From: Priapulus caudatus
Lineage: Eukaryota; Priapulida; Priapulimorpha; Priapulimorphida; Priapulidae
Reading direction: 5' to 3'
DNA length: 30,971 bases
Assembly: GCF_000485595.1 (NCBI RefSeq)
Contig: NW_014577434.1
Location: 222,597-253,567, forward strand
Under the pieces are notes generated by a model that was not told the origin of the DNA, did no database searches, and saw only the letters and a list, made by a program, of their open reading frames with translations. Position numbers and translations under genes: made by a program. Every line of letters begins with the position of its first letter. Position 1 is the stretch's first letter. Positions 28,966 to 30,971 of the stretch are shown in pieces.

Positions 28966-30971
28966 TCAGCAACGGAAACAACAAAAATACAAATTGAACA
29001 CCAACTAATTGACTCTGTACTAGTGGGTGACAGTTCAGAAATATGCATTGGGAATGAAAATGTAGTAGAAACAACTAACATTACAAGCCAGATCGAAAGG
29101 GAATCTGTGATAGAGGCATTCGAGCACAGGACTGCTGAAATAGAAATACCTACAGAGCGAGAAAGACAGTTTGAACTATTGAGTTCTACCACAGATGTGG
29201 GTAAAAATAAGAAGCTCGAAGGTTCAGACCTGAGTTCAGAAAAGCTAGCAGCCAGTCAGAAATTAGCAGGACATACAGAAGAACGCCGCATTAGCGAATA
29301 TGATGATGTTTCAATACCGGATATATATGATGATTGGGGAGTGCTCCCTGAAGAGAAATGTACCGAGATTGTAGAAGTAGTAAATCAAATGGGAAGTGGA
29401 GGAGAGCCTGCTGATGTGTCGGACGCTGAGATAGATTTGAAAACTGATGATCCCAGCTGGGTTGCTATATCTAATGTTCAGTTTGGCTTGGATAAACAAG
29501 CAGTGGTGACAGAAATGAGAACAGAACTTGAAGACCAATCCGTAGCTCTCTATAGCGATGAGGTTATACCTGAGATTTATGACGATTGGGGTTTGGGTGA
29601 AGATCAGGCATATAGAATATCGACTGCAATTACTGGAGACAGGGTGGACGTGACTACTGAGCTGACACTATCTCATGAAGAAGTGGAAACACCGAATGAG
29701 CCTACAGAGCTGGAGATATCTAAAATTGAAGTGAAAACTGACAGGCCCACTGGGCTGCGAGCAGCTGAGGCAGATGTAGAATATCAAGAAGCGCCTAGAG
29801 TGTTACCAACACCCGAAGAAGAACTAGTCAAGCTAGAAGAGCATACGGAAGTGCCATTAGTTGAGGTAAAAATGAAACTAGAAATACCTAGAGAGCTGGC
29901 AACAGCTGAGGTTGAAATTAAGAAACCGGAAGAACCTACTGAGATATCTACTGCTGAGGTAGTGTTTGAGAAATCAGAGCAGCCTAGTGAAGTTCAAATC
30001 GCTGAGATTGAAATTAAGAAACCGGAAGCACCTGAGATCTCTACAGCTGAGGTGGAGTTTGAGCAGCAAAGGCAGCCTAGTGACGTAGAAACTGCTGAGG
30101 TTGAAATTGAGAAACCAGCAGAACCTACTGAGATCTCTACAGCTGAGGTGGAGTTTGAGGAGCAAGAGCCGCCTATAGAAATAGAAACTGCTGAGGTTGA
30201 AATTAAGAAAACATCACAACCTTCTGAGATCTCTACAGCTGAGGTAGTGTTTAAGATACCAGAACGGCCTAGCGAAATAGAAACTGCTGAGGCTCTAGTC
30301 GAAAAACCAGAAGAGCCTTCTGAGATATCTACAGTCGAGGTAGACTTTGAGAAACCAGAGCAGCCGAGTGAAGTAGAAACTGCTGATGTTGGAATTGAGA
30401 AACCAGCAAAACCTACTGAGATCTCTACGGCTGAGGTAGATGTTGACATACCAGAACATCCAAGTGAAGTAGAAACTGCTGAGGCTCTAATTGCAAGGCC
30501 GGAAAAACCTACTGAGATCTCTACAGCTGAGGTAGAGGTTGAGAAACCAGAGCAGCCTAGTGAAGTACAAATCGCCGAGGTTGAAATTGAGAAACCAGAA
30601 GAACCTACTGAGATCTCTACAGCTGAGGTAGAGGTTGAGATACCAGAACAGCCTAGCGAAGTAGAAATCGCTGAGGTTGAAATTAAGAAACCGGAAGAAC
30701 CTACTGAGATCTCTACAGCTGAGGTAGAGTTTGAGAAACCAGAGCAGCCTAGTGAAGTACAAATCGCTGAGGTTGAAATTGAGAAACCAGAAGAACCTAC
30801 TGAGATCTCTACAGCTGAGGTAGAGTTTGAGAAACCAGAGCAGCCTAGTGAAGTAGAAACTGCTGAGGTTGAAATTGAGAAACCAGCAGAACCTACTGAG
30901 ATCTCTACAGCTGAGGTAGAGTTTGAGAAACCAGAGCAGCCTAGTGAAGTACAAATCGCTGAGGTTGAAAT
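1..30971 (+). CDS. Giant spectrin-repeat / acidic-repeat cytoskeletal protein gene, internal part (29 exons)
   Basis: One multi-exon gene spans the window and is open at both ends. Exons 1-22 and the first codons of exon 23 encode coiled-coil segments with spectrin-repeat character (regular Leu/Ile heptads, conserved-looking Trp, as in ITERWQLINQEV of exon 14). From about 13455 the protein becomes acidic and Thr/Val/Glu-rich, with six basic KRKRKP blocks and several tandem-repeat arrays. Every junction joins GT-AG introns in compatible phase; 24 of 28 introns are phase 0. Known relatives with long spectrin rods plus huge repeat exons are nesprins (Msp300/SYNE) and spectraplakins, which link actin or microtubules to the nuclear envelope or junctions. 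No calponin-homology, KASH, plakin or GAR domain is in the window, so family assignment is inference. It could instead be an unrelated giant spectrin-repeat protein. Start and stop codons lie outside the window. Confidence 0.75.
90..450. repeat. CA/CG-rich minisatellite, about 40-bp unit
   Basis: A block containing CGCACAGATGCATG recurs at 129, 163, 203 and 243 (spacing 34, 40, 40 bp). It is followed by less regular (CA)n and (CACG)n sequence to about 450. Nearly strict purine-pyrimidine alternation over this length is the type of sequence that can adopt Z-DNA. Confidence 0.8.
464..487. repeat. (TA)n microsatellite
   Basis: About twelve TA dinucleotides directly follow the CA/CG-rich tract inside intron 1. 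Confidence 0.85.
556..711 (+). CDS. Exon 2, spectrin repeat
   Basis: 52 codons, phase 0 at both ends, beginning DLVTEWKYKKVSIDQLRE and ending VLNEYVQ. The acceptor GTGTTAG ends at 555 and the donor GTAAAG is at 712. The segment contains a spectrin-like Trp (EWKYKK) and an LNDRYLVL helix B/C pattern. A Cys pair (NCDCTP) lies in the middle. Confidence 0.75.
712..2809 (+). other. Intron 2 (2.1 kb), no recognised content
   Basis: AT-rich unique-looking sequence between donor GTAAAG and acceptor GTTCTAG. I see no extra exon joining in phase, no tRNA-like box and no transposase-like frame. Minus-strand frames of up to 85 codons at 1310-1858 lack any recognisable protein character. Confidence 0.5.
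2810..2968 (+). CDS. Exon 3, spectrin repeat
   Basis: 53 codons, phase 0 to phase 0, beginning GQLSRANGLYKSLEETL and ending ELLLKTQ. The acceptor GGTTCTAG ends at 2809 and the donor GTACAG is at 2969. It continues the helix begun at the end of exon 2, supporting direct splicing across the 2.1-kb intron. Confidence 0.75.
3266..3400 (+). CDS. Exon 4, spectrin repeat (3' end ambiguous)
   Basis: Starts after GGGATTGCAG with KMLEEVGDKSAILQEEV. Two phase-0 donors are possible: GTAACA at 3401, ending RVIAM, or GTGACA at 3434, adding 11 codons (VTYYMNVEAPQ). The shorter form gives a smoother helix into exon 5 (IEERLVTIRKAF) and is preferred. The longer one could be an alternative form. Confidence 0.6.
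3401..3827 (+). other. Intron 4 with interspersed-repeat fragment
   Basis: Contains an A-rich stretch at about 3590-3690 reading CACCACCAAAATTTGCCCC and CCGCCAAATGCC, with a hairpin GGCGAC (3666-3671) / GTCGCC (3681-3686). This looks like a remnant of a dispersed repeat. The frame running into exon 5 from 3620 is an accident. Confidence 0.5.
3828..4004 (+). CDS. Exon 5, spectrin repeat
   Basis: 59 codons, phase 0 to phase 0, from IEERLVTIRKAFMEWADYQK to SNIDKVT. The acceptor TTTGTGCAG ends at 3827 and the donor GTGAGC is at 4005. FMEWADYQKMKSD carries the helix A Trp expected in a spectrin repeat. Confidence 0.8.
4005..4479 (+). other. Intron 5 with 23-bp tandem repeat
   Basis: Begins GTGAGC and ends CGTTGGCAG. 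The first 100 bp are the tandem repeat listed separately. The rest is unique-looking sequence with no exon that joins in phase. Confidence 0.55.
4011..4102. repeat. 23-bp tandem repeat, four identical copies
   Basis: Copies at 4011-4033, 4034-4056, 4057-4079 and 4080-4102, each containing GTAGCAACGATGTGG, followed by a decayed fifth copy. It sits six bases inside the intron 5 donor. Confidence 0.93.
4480..4652 (+). CDS. Exon 6, spectrin repeat
   Basis: 57 codons plus two bases (exit phase 2). It reads TMKEDLEDVSQLFSELQR, then an acidic PGVDADEDSDF loop, and ends LLEIYL plus AG. The donor GTGAGC is at 4653. The split Arg codon (AG + G) is completed by exon 7. Confidence 0.78.
4756..4815 (+). 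mobile_element. Possible tRNA-derived SINE head
   Basis: CTTAGGTGGTAAAG resembles a pol III box A. About 40 bases later GGGTTCTAAATTC resembles a degenerate box B (GGTTCGAATCC). The spacing is that of a tRNA gene but no full cloverleaf forms, so a SINE or decayed tRNA relic is more likely than a functional tRNA. Confidence 0.4.
5131..5208. repeat. (TA)39 microsatellite
   Basis: Uninterrupted TA dinucleotides over 78 bp in intron 6. The flank GGATCGAATCCTCATGA just upstream looks like a degenerate box B, so the run may be the tail of an inserted element. Confidence 0.95.
5267..5402 (+). CDS. Exon 7, spectrin repeat
   Basis: One base completing Arg, then 45 codons from CQTLSAEYTELLATIETQLE to DKIKDVE. 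The acceptor TTACTCACAG ends at 5266 and the donor GTAATG is at 5403, phase 0. Strong heptad pattern. Confidence 0.78.
5403..5710 (+). other. Intron 7
   Basis: 308 bp with a run of (TTATTA/TTG) trinucleotide-like sequence at 5466-5520. Nothing else recognised. Confidence 0.5.
5711..5832 (+). CDS. Exon 8, spectrin repeat
   Basis: 40 codons plus two bases (exit phase 2), ILHEAVKELKPSLARLRKL to AELTQSV plus AG. The acceptor CTTGTACAG ends at 5710 and the donor GTAGGT is at 5833. The split codon (AG + T) becomes Ser with exon 9. Confidence 0.72.
5962..6180. repeat. About 63-bp minisatellite, four copies
   Basis: The core GGTAGGGGATTCTAAATT recurs at 5974, 6038, 6100 and 6164 (spacing 64, 62, 64), each preceded by ATTTACTCTCAC or a close variant. 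The fourth copy is truncated and mutated. Confidence 0.88.
6441..6665. repeat. 37-bp tandem repeat with internal palindrome
   Basis: TTTGTGG (or TTTATGG) recurs at 6471, 6508, 6545, 6582 and 6619, an exact 37-bp period. Most copies carry the palindrome CCACAAAC-GTTTGTGG followed by AAAATTTCTTA, so each repeat can fold as a hairpin. Confidence 0.9.
7388..7595 (+). CDS. Exon 9, spectrin repeat
   Basis: One base completing Ser, then 69 codons, GVEQKWTDLLQDTRTCADHL to KKALREFE, phase 0 exit. The acceptor CTTTCTGCAG ends at 7387 and the donor GTGAGC is at 7596. WTDLL and WIEQI supply two Trp at spectrin-like spacing. Confidence 0.82.
7596..7741. repeat. (GA)n low-complexity tract in intron 9
   Basis: Purine-only GAGAGA/GAAAGA sequence starts at the exon 9 donor (GTGAGCGAGAGGGAGAG) and runs about 145 bp. 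Translated frames are Arg/Glu or Leu/Ser low complexity and were not called. Confidence 0.93.
7839..7988 (+). CDS. Exon 10, spectrin repeat
   Basis: 50 codons, phase 0 both ends, SMCISVDAHMVEYKTQLTEQ to AAGHDSVK. The acceptor TTTCTTGCAG ends at 7838 and the donor GTACAG is at 7989. Confidence 0.75.
8234..8407 (+). CDS. Exon 11, spectrin repeat
   Basis: 58 codons, phase 0 both ends, ALLEERRTTLQAAKVDRAAY, then VTTWLTKAEDIL, ending SQIQNVQ. The WLTKAEDIL segment is typical of spectrin helix A. The acceptor TTATACAG ends at 8233 and the donor GTGTGC is at 8408. Confidence 0.82.
8608..8800 (+). CDS. Exon 12, spectrin repeat
   Basis: 64 codons plus one base (exit phase 1), VFLSTATSPQTSLKQMTAL to TLGKQY plus G. 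The acceptor TTTCCCACAG ends at 8607 and the donor GTACGT is at 8801. The split codon becomes Ala with exon 13. Confidence 0.78.
9037..9173 (+). CDS. Exon 13, spectrin repeat
   Basis: Two bases completing Ala, then 45 codons, TWQQYLTHVKESSLMLDAME to EERLQKNQ, phase 0 exit. The acceptor GTTCTTGCAG ends at 9036 and the donor GTACAG is at 9174. Confidence 0.8.
9174..9661 (+). other. Intron 13
   Basis: 488 bp, AT-rich, acceptor CCTTACTTACAG. No repeat or extra exon recognised. Confidence 0.5.
9662..9865 (+). CDS. Exon 14, spectrin repeat
   Basis: 68 codons, phase 0 both ends, EFTCELEQKNSLVDDVALSA, then VITERWQLINQEVESQE, ending MIGSWE. ERWQLINQEV is the clearest spectrin-repeat helix B/C signature in the window. 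The donor GTGAGT is at 9866. Confidence 0.88.
9977..10099 (+). CDS. Exon 15, spectrin repeat
   Basis: 41 codons, phase 0 both ends, TYNEAVSSLTTKLDFTESKV to FEISATE. SWE from exon 14 plus TYNEAVSSL forms the helix C to helix A junction of adjacent repeats. The acceptor TCATTAG ends at 9976 and the donor GTCAGT is at 10100. Confidence 0.78.
10257..10402 (+). CDS. Exon 16, spectrin repeat
   Basis: 48 codons plus two bases (exit phase 2), ELLLEVEQVMIDLDGMRTTG to EEERCA plus AG. The acceptor GCTTTTGCCAG ends at 10256 and the donor GTTGGT is at 10403. The split Arg codon is completed by exon 17. Confidence 0.76.
10403..10711 (+). other. Intron 16 with long pyrimidine tract
   Basis: About 10405-10560 is almost pure C/T on the plus strand. 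A hydrophobic Phe-rich frame through it is a composition artefact. A normal acceptor, ATTTTTCGCAG, ends at 10711. Confidence 0.65.
10712..10883 (+). CDS. Exon 17, spectrin repeat
   Basis: One base completing Arg, then 57 codons, LEETVSEIFFRLHQEVSMR to ERVEAQK, phase 0. The donor GTACGA is at 10884. Heptad-rich. Confidence 0.8.
11101..11274 (+). CDS. Exon 18, spectrin repeat
   Basis: 58 codons, phase 0 both ends, IIREEVTVHVTRVETSVVRY to LDAAEQELNA. The acceptor CGATGTAG ends at 11100 and the donor GTCAGT is at 11275. Confidence 0.77.
11275..11728 (+). other. Intron 18 with internal duplication
   Basis: Very AT-rich. A segment starting GTGGTATAGTAATATTTGTG at 11346 is repeated imperfectly from 11440, 94 bp downstream, both followed by GATAAAAC-TTG. 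No exon that joins in phase was seen inside it. Confidence 0.55.
11729..11860 (+). CDS. Exon 19, Thr/Ile/His-rich cassette ending in poly-Gln
   Basis: 44 codons, phase 0 both ends. It reads VRTLRVVYRTMVQHIITHIH, then RIRTTVITTTTF, and ends in five CAG codons that abut the donor GTACGT. It does not look like spectrin repeat but resembles the Thr/Val stretches of the later exons. Skipping it would join EQELNA directly to AIVQELDECK and give a continuous helix, so it may be an alternative cassette. Confidence 0.65.
12102..12248 (+). CDS. Exon 20, spectrin repeat
   Basis: 49 codons, phase 0 both ends, AIVQELDECKAEIEEARKEA to LNEQWLE. The acceptor GCTCTTCTCAG ends at 12101 and the donor GTAAAC is at 12249. 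Confidence 0.82.
12494..12673 (+). CDS. Exon 21, spectrin repeat
   Basis: 60 codons, phase 0 both ends, VQTLVNQSSQQLGEATELWF, then FVTEWVAGTENAIAI, ending QVNELE. The acceptor CTTGTTCAG ends at 12493. An upstream AAAAAAAGCAG acceptor is excluded because it would put a TGA in frame. The donor is GTGAGA. Confidence 0.8.
12674..13032 (+). other. Intron 21
   Basis: 359 bp of AT-rich sequence with a short C-rich stretch (12745-12800). Nothing coding recognised. Acceptor TTTCTTTGCAG. Confidence 0.5.
13033..13170 (+). CDS. Exon 22, last complete spectrin-type exon
   Basis: 46 codons, phase 0 both ends, GFMNDFVQVHHHISLMEDTL to AALSSTVNQ. The donor GTAAAA is at 13171. The helix continues into the first 25 codons of exon 23. 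Confidence 0.8.
13385..15391 (+). CDS. Exon 23 (669 codons): coiled coil to acidic Thr/Glu-rich tail with three basic blocks
   Basis: Starts after TTACATTTCAG with LEEVVKGRVNALKIEQDEER, the end of the spectrin rod. From about residue 25 it becomes TTVTTTTVVTTVTT and then strongly acidic. Basic blocks lie at residues 251-265 (KKSKRKRKPKKKKKK), 355-368 and 577-589, each after an acidic stretch. Residues about 380-540 are runs of TTEEVTTEPV-type units. It ends phase 0 at donor GTAAGC (15392). Reading through the donor would give a stop 26 codons later (15467-15469), with AATAAA at about 15863, so an intron-retained short isoform is possible but unsupported. The first 700 bases are GC-rich in third positions, unlike the later part. 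Function is not known; the composition suggests a disordered linker, and the basic blocks resemble nuclear-localisation or acidic-partner binding motifs. Confidence 0.85.
14135..14182 (+). other. Basic block 1
   Basis: Encodes KKSKRKRKPKKKKKKH after the acidic stretch PPLAEDEVGP. Same design as the other five blocks in exons 23 and 27. Confidence 0.85.
14447..14488 (+). other. Basic block 2
   Basis: Encodes KKKKKRKPRKKKKK directly after EEEGEDEEVHG. Confidence 0.85.
14801..14950. repeat. In-frame 30-bp and 45-bp coding tandem repeats
   Basis: Two 30-bp copies (14801-14830, 14831-14860; TEEITTEPVT) are followed by two 45-bp copies (14861-14905, 14906-14950; TEALTTEEVATEPVT). Near-identity within each pair shows recent in-frame expansion inside exon 23. 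Confidence 0.9.
15113..15151 (+). other. Basic block 3
   Basis: Encodes RKKRKRKPRRKKK after the acidic DESTDVYDEAPG. Confidence 0.85.
15392..16997 (+). other. Intron 23 (1.6 kb), no recognised content
   Basis: Donor GTAAGC, acceptor TCTTCTTCTTCAG with a long upstream pyrimidine stretch. AT-rich. An AATAAA hexamer near 15863 is the only possible processing signal noticed. No exon joins in phase and no repeat family was recognised. Confidence 0.5.
16998..21715 (+). CDS. Exon 24 (about 1,570 codons): Thr/Val-Glu-rich region with 263-residue tandem repeats; frame broken
   Basis: Starts TLHVTDASIPETRTSEIT after CTTCTTCAG, phase 0. The 5' half (to about 19080) is a unique acidic sequence with evenly scattered Thr/Val stretches (ILTTTVTTVTK, VVTTTVTTTTR, ITTTTTTTDVTTT) and one aromatic patch ITSWFSSKLFGKTKK at 17542-17586. 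The 3' half is a tandem array of a 263-residue unit (about 790 bp). The frame is open to 19148, resumes in the same frame by about 19248, shifts near 20450 (+2), near 21090 (+1 in a G run) and near 21507 and 21528 (+1 each in A runs). It then reads EVVHEPEDVTDVTTATSTV to VRDDTTRE and ends at donor GTGAGT (21716). The shifts sum to the observed total length, so the annotated span works as one exon if they are sequence errors. Otherwise the array is a truncating or decaying allele. Confidence 0.72.
17542..17586 (+). other. Aromatic/basic patch in disordered region
   Basis: ITSWFSSKLFGKTKK is the only Trp-containing hydrophobic cluster in the first 700 residues of exon 24. It could be a short binding motif or amphipathic helix. 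Purely an inference from composition. Confidence 0.35.
19085..19271 (+). pseudogene. Degenerate stretch of repeat unit with clustered indels
   Basis: Aligned to the matching part of the next unit (19919-20060), this stretch has many small insertions and substitutions and a net gain of 45 bases. It carries an in-frame TGA at 19146-19148. Flanking sequence on both sides is nearly identical to the other copies, so the damage is sharply bounded. A misassembled or low-quality patch is as likely as real decay. Confidence 0.6.
19272..21650. repeat. Tandem array of about 790-bp coding unit (3 copies)
   Basis: The unit start GAGTCTGT-GTTTCAACAGC occurs at 19272, 20061 and 20855 (spacing 789 and 794 bp, the extra bases being small indels). 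Copies look almost identical along their length. The third copy diverges after about 21590. Each encodes SVVSTAEVPIEDQD, ASGLAGMVESMRTIS and VTTVRTTVVTEGE landmarks. A diverged older copy (about 18880-19080) precedes the array and related sequence occurs in exon 27 (25960-26470). Confidence 0.92.
21948..22034 (+). CDS. Exon 25 (29 codons)
   Basis: Phase 0 both ends, EDIVVCEEVTDVDADQLLPE to AHQKLK. The acceptor TTTATTACAG ends at 21947 and the donor GTAACG is at 22035. Acidic, like the surrounding tail. Confidence 0.72.
22035..22469 (+). other. Intron 25
   Basis: 435 bp, no repeat or exon recognised. A short GTGTGGGCGCGTGTGTG stretch lies near 22393. Acceptor TTTTATTTCCAG. Confidence 0.5.
22470..22505 (+). 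CDS. Exon 26, 36-nt mini-exon
   Basis: Twelve codons EPSESQELHLDE between a strong TTTTATTTCCAG acceptor and a GTAAGT donor, phase 0 both ends. The consensus splice sites and acidic content support it despite its size. Confidence 0.65.
22506..23505 (+). other. Intron 26 (1.0 kb)
   Basis: Donor GTAAGT, acceptor CTTTCTTTTTAG. Contains a perfect 9-bp hairpin, CTGCTTCTG (22874-22882) / CAGAAGCAG (22888-22896). No gene recognised. Confidence 0.5.
23506..27735 (+). CDS. Exon 27 (1,410 codons): acidic tail with three basic blocks
   Basis: Starts SVVDEGKITQMLTETGIQID after CTTTCTTTTTAG and stays open for 4,230 bases. Basic blocks lie at residues 300-315 (KKKRKRKRKPRGRRRK), 548-564 and 1142-1158; all three share KKKRKRKRKPRGR. 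Two diverged relatives of the exon 24 repeat follow the second block (EDEVTEIATLTTITTATMTE and EREVTEITTVTRIRTRVVTE). Three copies of REQATLGEGV lie at residues 1310-1339. The end is RKSRNRERHWTKRPQPNY at donor GTATGC (27736), phase 0. Read-through into the intron loses acidic character and stops at about 27906, which supports the donor. Unlike exon 24 there is no frameshift, so the locus is not simply a pseudogene. No enzymatic domain is visible. Confidence 0.85.
24403..24450 (+). other. Basic block 4
   Basis: Encodes KKKRKRKRKPRGRRRK after EEEWELTEGSQWTG. Confidence 0.87.
25147..25197 (+). other. Basic block 5
   Basis: Encodes KKKRKRKRKPRGRCKRK after SDDEPEASDHGGTPG. Confidence 0.87.
26929..26979 (+). 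other. Basic block 6
   Basis: Encodes KKKRKRKRKPRGRRRKK after TDEESEALENNEDPC. Confidence 0.87.
27433..27522. repeat. 30-bp coding tandem repeat, three copies
   Basis: GTGAGAGAACAGGCTACATT plus TAGGTGAAGGC-type ending repeats three times with one base change (GGTGAAGGC to GGCGAAGGC), encoding three VREQATLGEG units in frame. Confidence 0.95.
27991..28050 (+). CDS. Exon 28 (20 codons)
   Basis: VTKGTQKIENVKYAVEETQM, phase 0 both ends, between acceptor TGGTTTGTAG and donor GTAAGT. Confidence 0.68.
28051..28920 (+). other. Intron 28 (870 bp)
   Basis: AT-rich, ending in a long pyrimidine tract (about 28855-28915) and CACTGCAG. No coding or RNA gene recognised. Confidence 0.55.
28921..30971 (+). 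CDS. Exon 29 (at least 683 codons, runs off window): poly-Thr, IYDDWG motifs, PEVK-like array
   Basis: Starts DADP then eleven Thr codons after TTCACTGCAG. The frame is open to the window end without a stop. Residues about 15-310 are acidic and mostly unique, with SIPDIYDDWG at residues 131-140 and VIPEIYDDWG at 215-224. From about residue 320 a 32-residue repeat made of two similar 16-residue halves (AEVEIEKPEEPTEIST and AEVEFEKPEQPSEVQI) runs to the end. The Pro/Glu/Val/Lys-dominated composition recalls the PEVK springs of titin, but similarity is compositional and homology is not claimed. There is no ATG requirement because it is an internal exon. The true 3' end lies beyond the window. 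Confidence 0.85.
28933..28965 (+). repeat. (ACA)11 trinucleotide repeat encoding poly-Thr
   Basis: Eleven uninterrupted ACA codons, 12 bases after the exon 29 acceptor. Likely length-polymorphic. Confidence 0.95.
29311..29340 (+). other. IYDDWG motif, copy 1
   Basis: Encodes SIPDIYDDWG, preceded by SEYDDV. Confidence 0.7.
29563..29592 (+). other. IYDDWG motif, copy 2
   Basis: Encodes VIPEIYDDWG, preceded by LYSDE, 84 residues after copy 1. Confidence 0.7.
29885..30971 (+). repeat. 96-bp coding tandem array (about 11 copies, open-ended)
   Basis: GAGATCTCTACAGCTGAGGT or a close variant recurs about every 96 bp from 29940 to 30898 (11 occurrences; one interval is shortened and one lengthened by a few bases, always in frame). 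Copies near the window end are closest to each other, so the youngest part of the array may lie near or beyond the edge. Confidence 0.95.

Overview
The window looks like a slice through the middle of one very large, intron-rich, plus-strand animal gene; both ends run off the window. I can place 29 exons joined by GT-AG introns, giving roughly 5,500 codons in one continuous frame. The only interruptions lie in a recently duplicated block of exon 24. No prokaryotic gene, tRNA gene, rRNA or complete transposon was recognised. An animal source is supported by the spectrin-type coiled coils, the short AT-rich introns carrying micro- and minisatellites, and a possible tRNA-derived SINE. Some intronic repeats (CACCACCAAAATTT-type stretches) resemble interspersed repeats I associate with demosponge genomes, but that is a weak recollection, not a result.

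Region 1 (1-13454): 22 small exons (36-69 codons; exon 1 is cut by the window) plus the start of exon 23 encode about 1,130 residues of helical, Trp- and Leu-patterned sequence, enough for about ten spectrin repeats. This architecture fits nesprin/Msp300/SYNE or spectraplakin (MACF/dystonin) proteins. The sequence alone does not decide between them because no actin-binding, KASH, plakin or GAR domain is in view. Introns here hold (CA/CG)n, (TA)n, (GA)n and pyrimidine tracts and several tandem repeats of 23, 37, about 40 and about 63 bp.

Region 2 (13455-28050): the protein changes inside exon 23 from coiled coil to an acidic, Thr/Val/Glu-rich, probably disordered region carried by three giant exons (23, 24, 27) and three tiny ones (25, 26, 28). 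It has three recurring elements: Thr/Val/Ile-rich beta-prone stretches; six copies of a very basic KKKRKRKPRGRRRK-like block, each preceded by an acidic stretch (three in exon 23, three in exon 27); and, in exon 24, a 263-residue tandem repeat (about 790 bp) in three near-identical copies. Frameshifts in that array look more like assembly error or very recent decay than normal coding sequence.

Region 3 (28921-30971): exon 29 opens with an (ACA)11 poly-Thr tract, carries two copies of an IPxIYDDWG motif 84 residues apart, and then enters a 96-bp (32-residue) tandem array rich in Pro, Glu, Val and Lys. The array resembles titin PEVK springs in composition and continues past the window end.

Taken together, the window suggests a rod of spectrin repeats joined to a very long, acidic, possibly elastic tail studded with basic clusters. 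Twenty-four of 28 introns are phase 0 and all the giant exons are flanked by phase-0 introns, so the tail modules could be included or skipped without changing frame.
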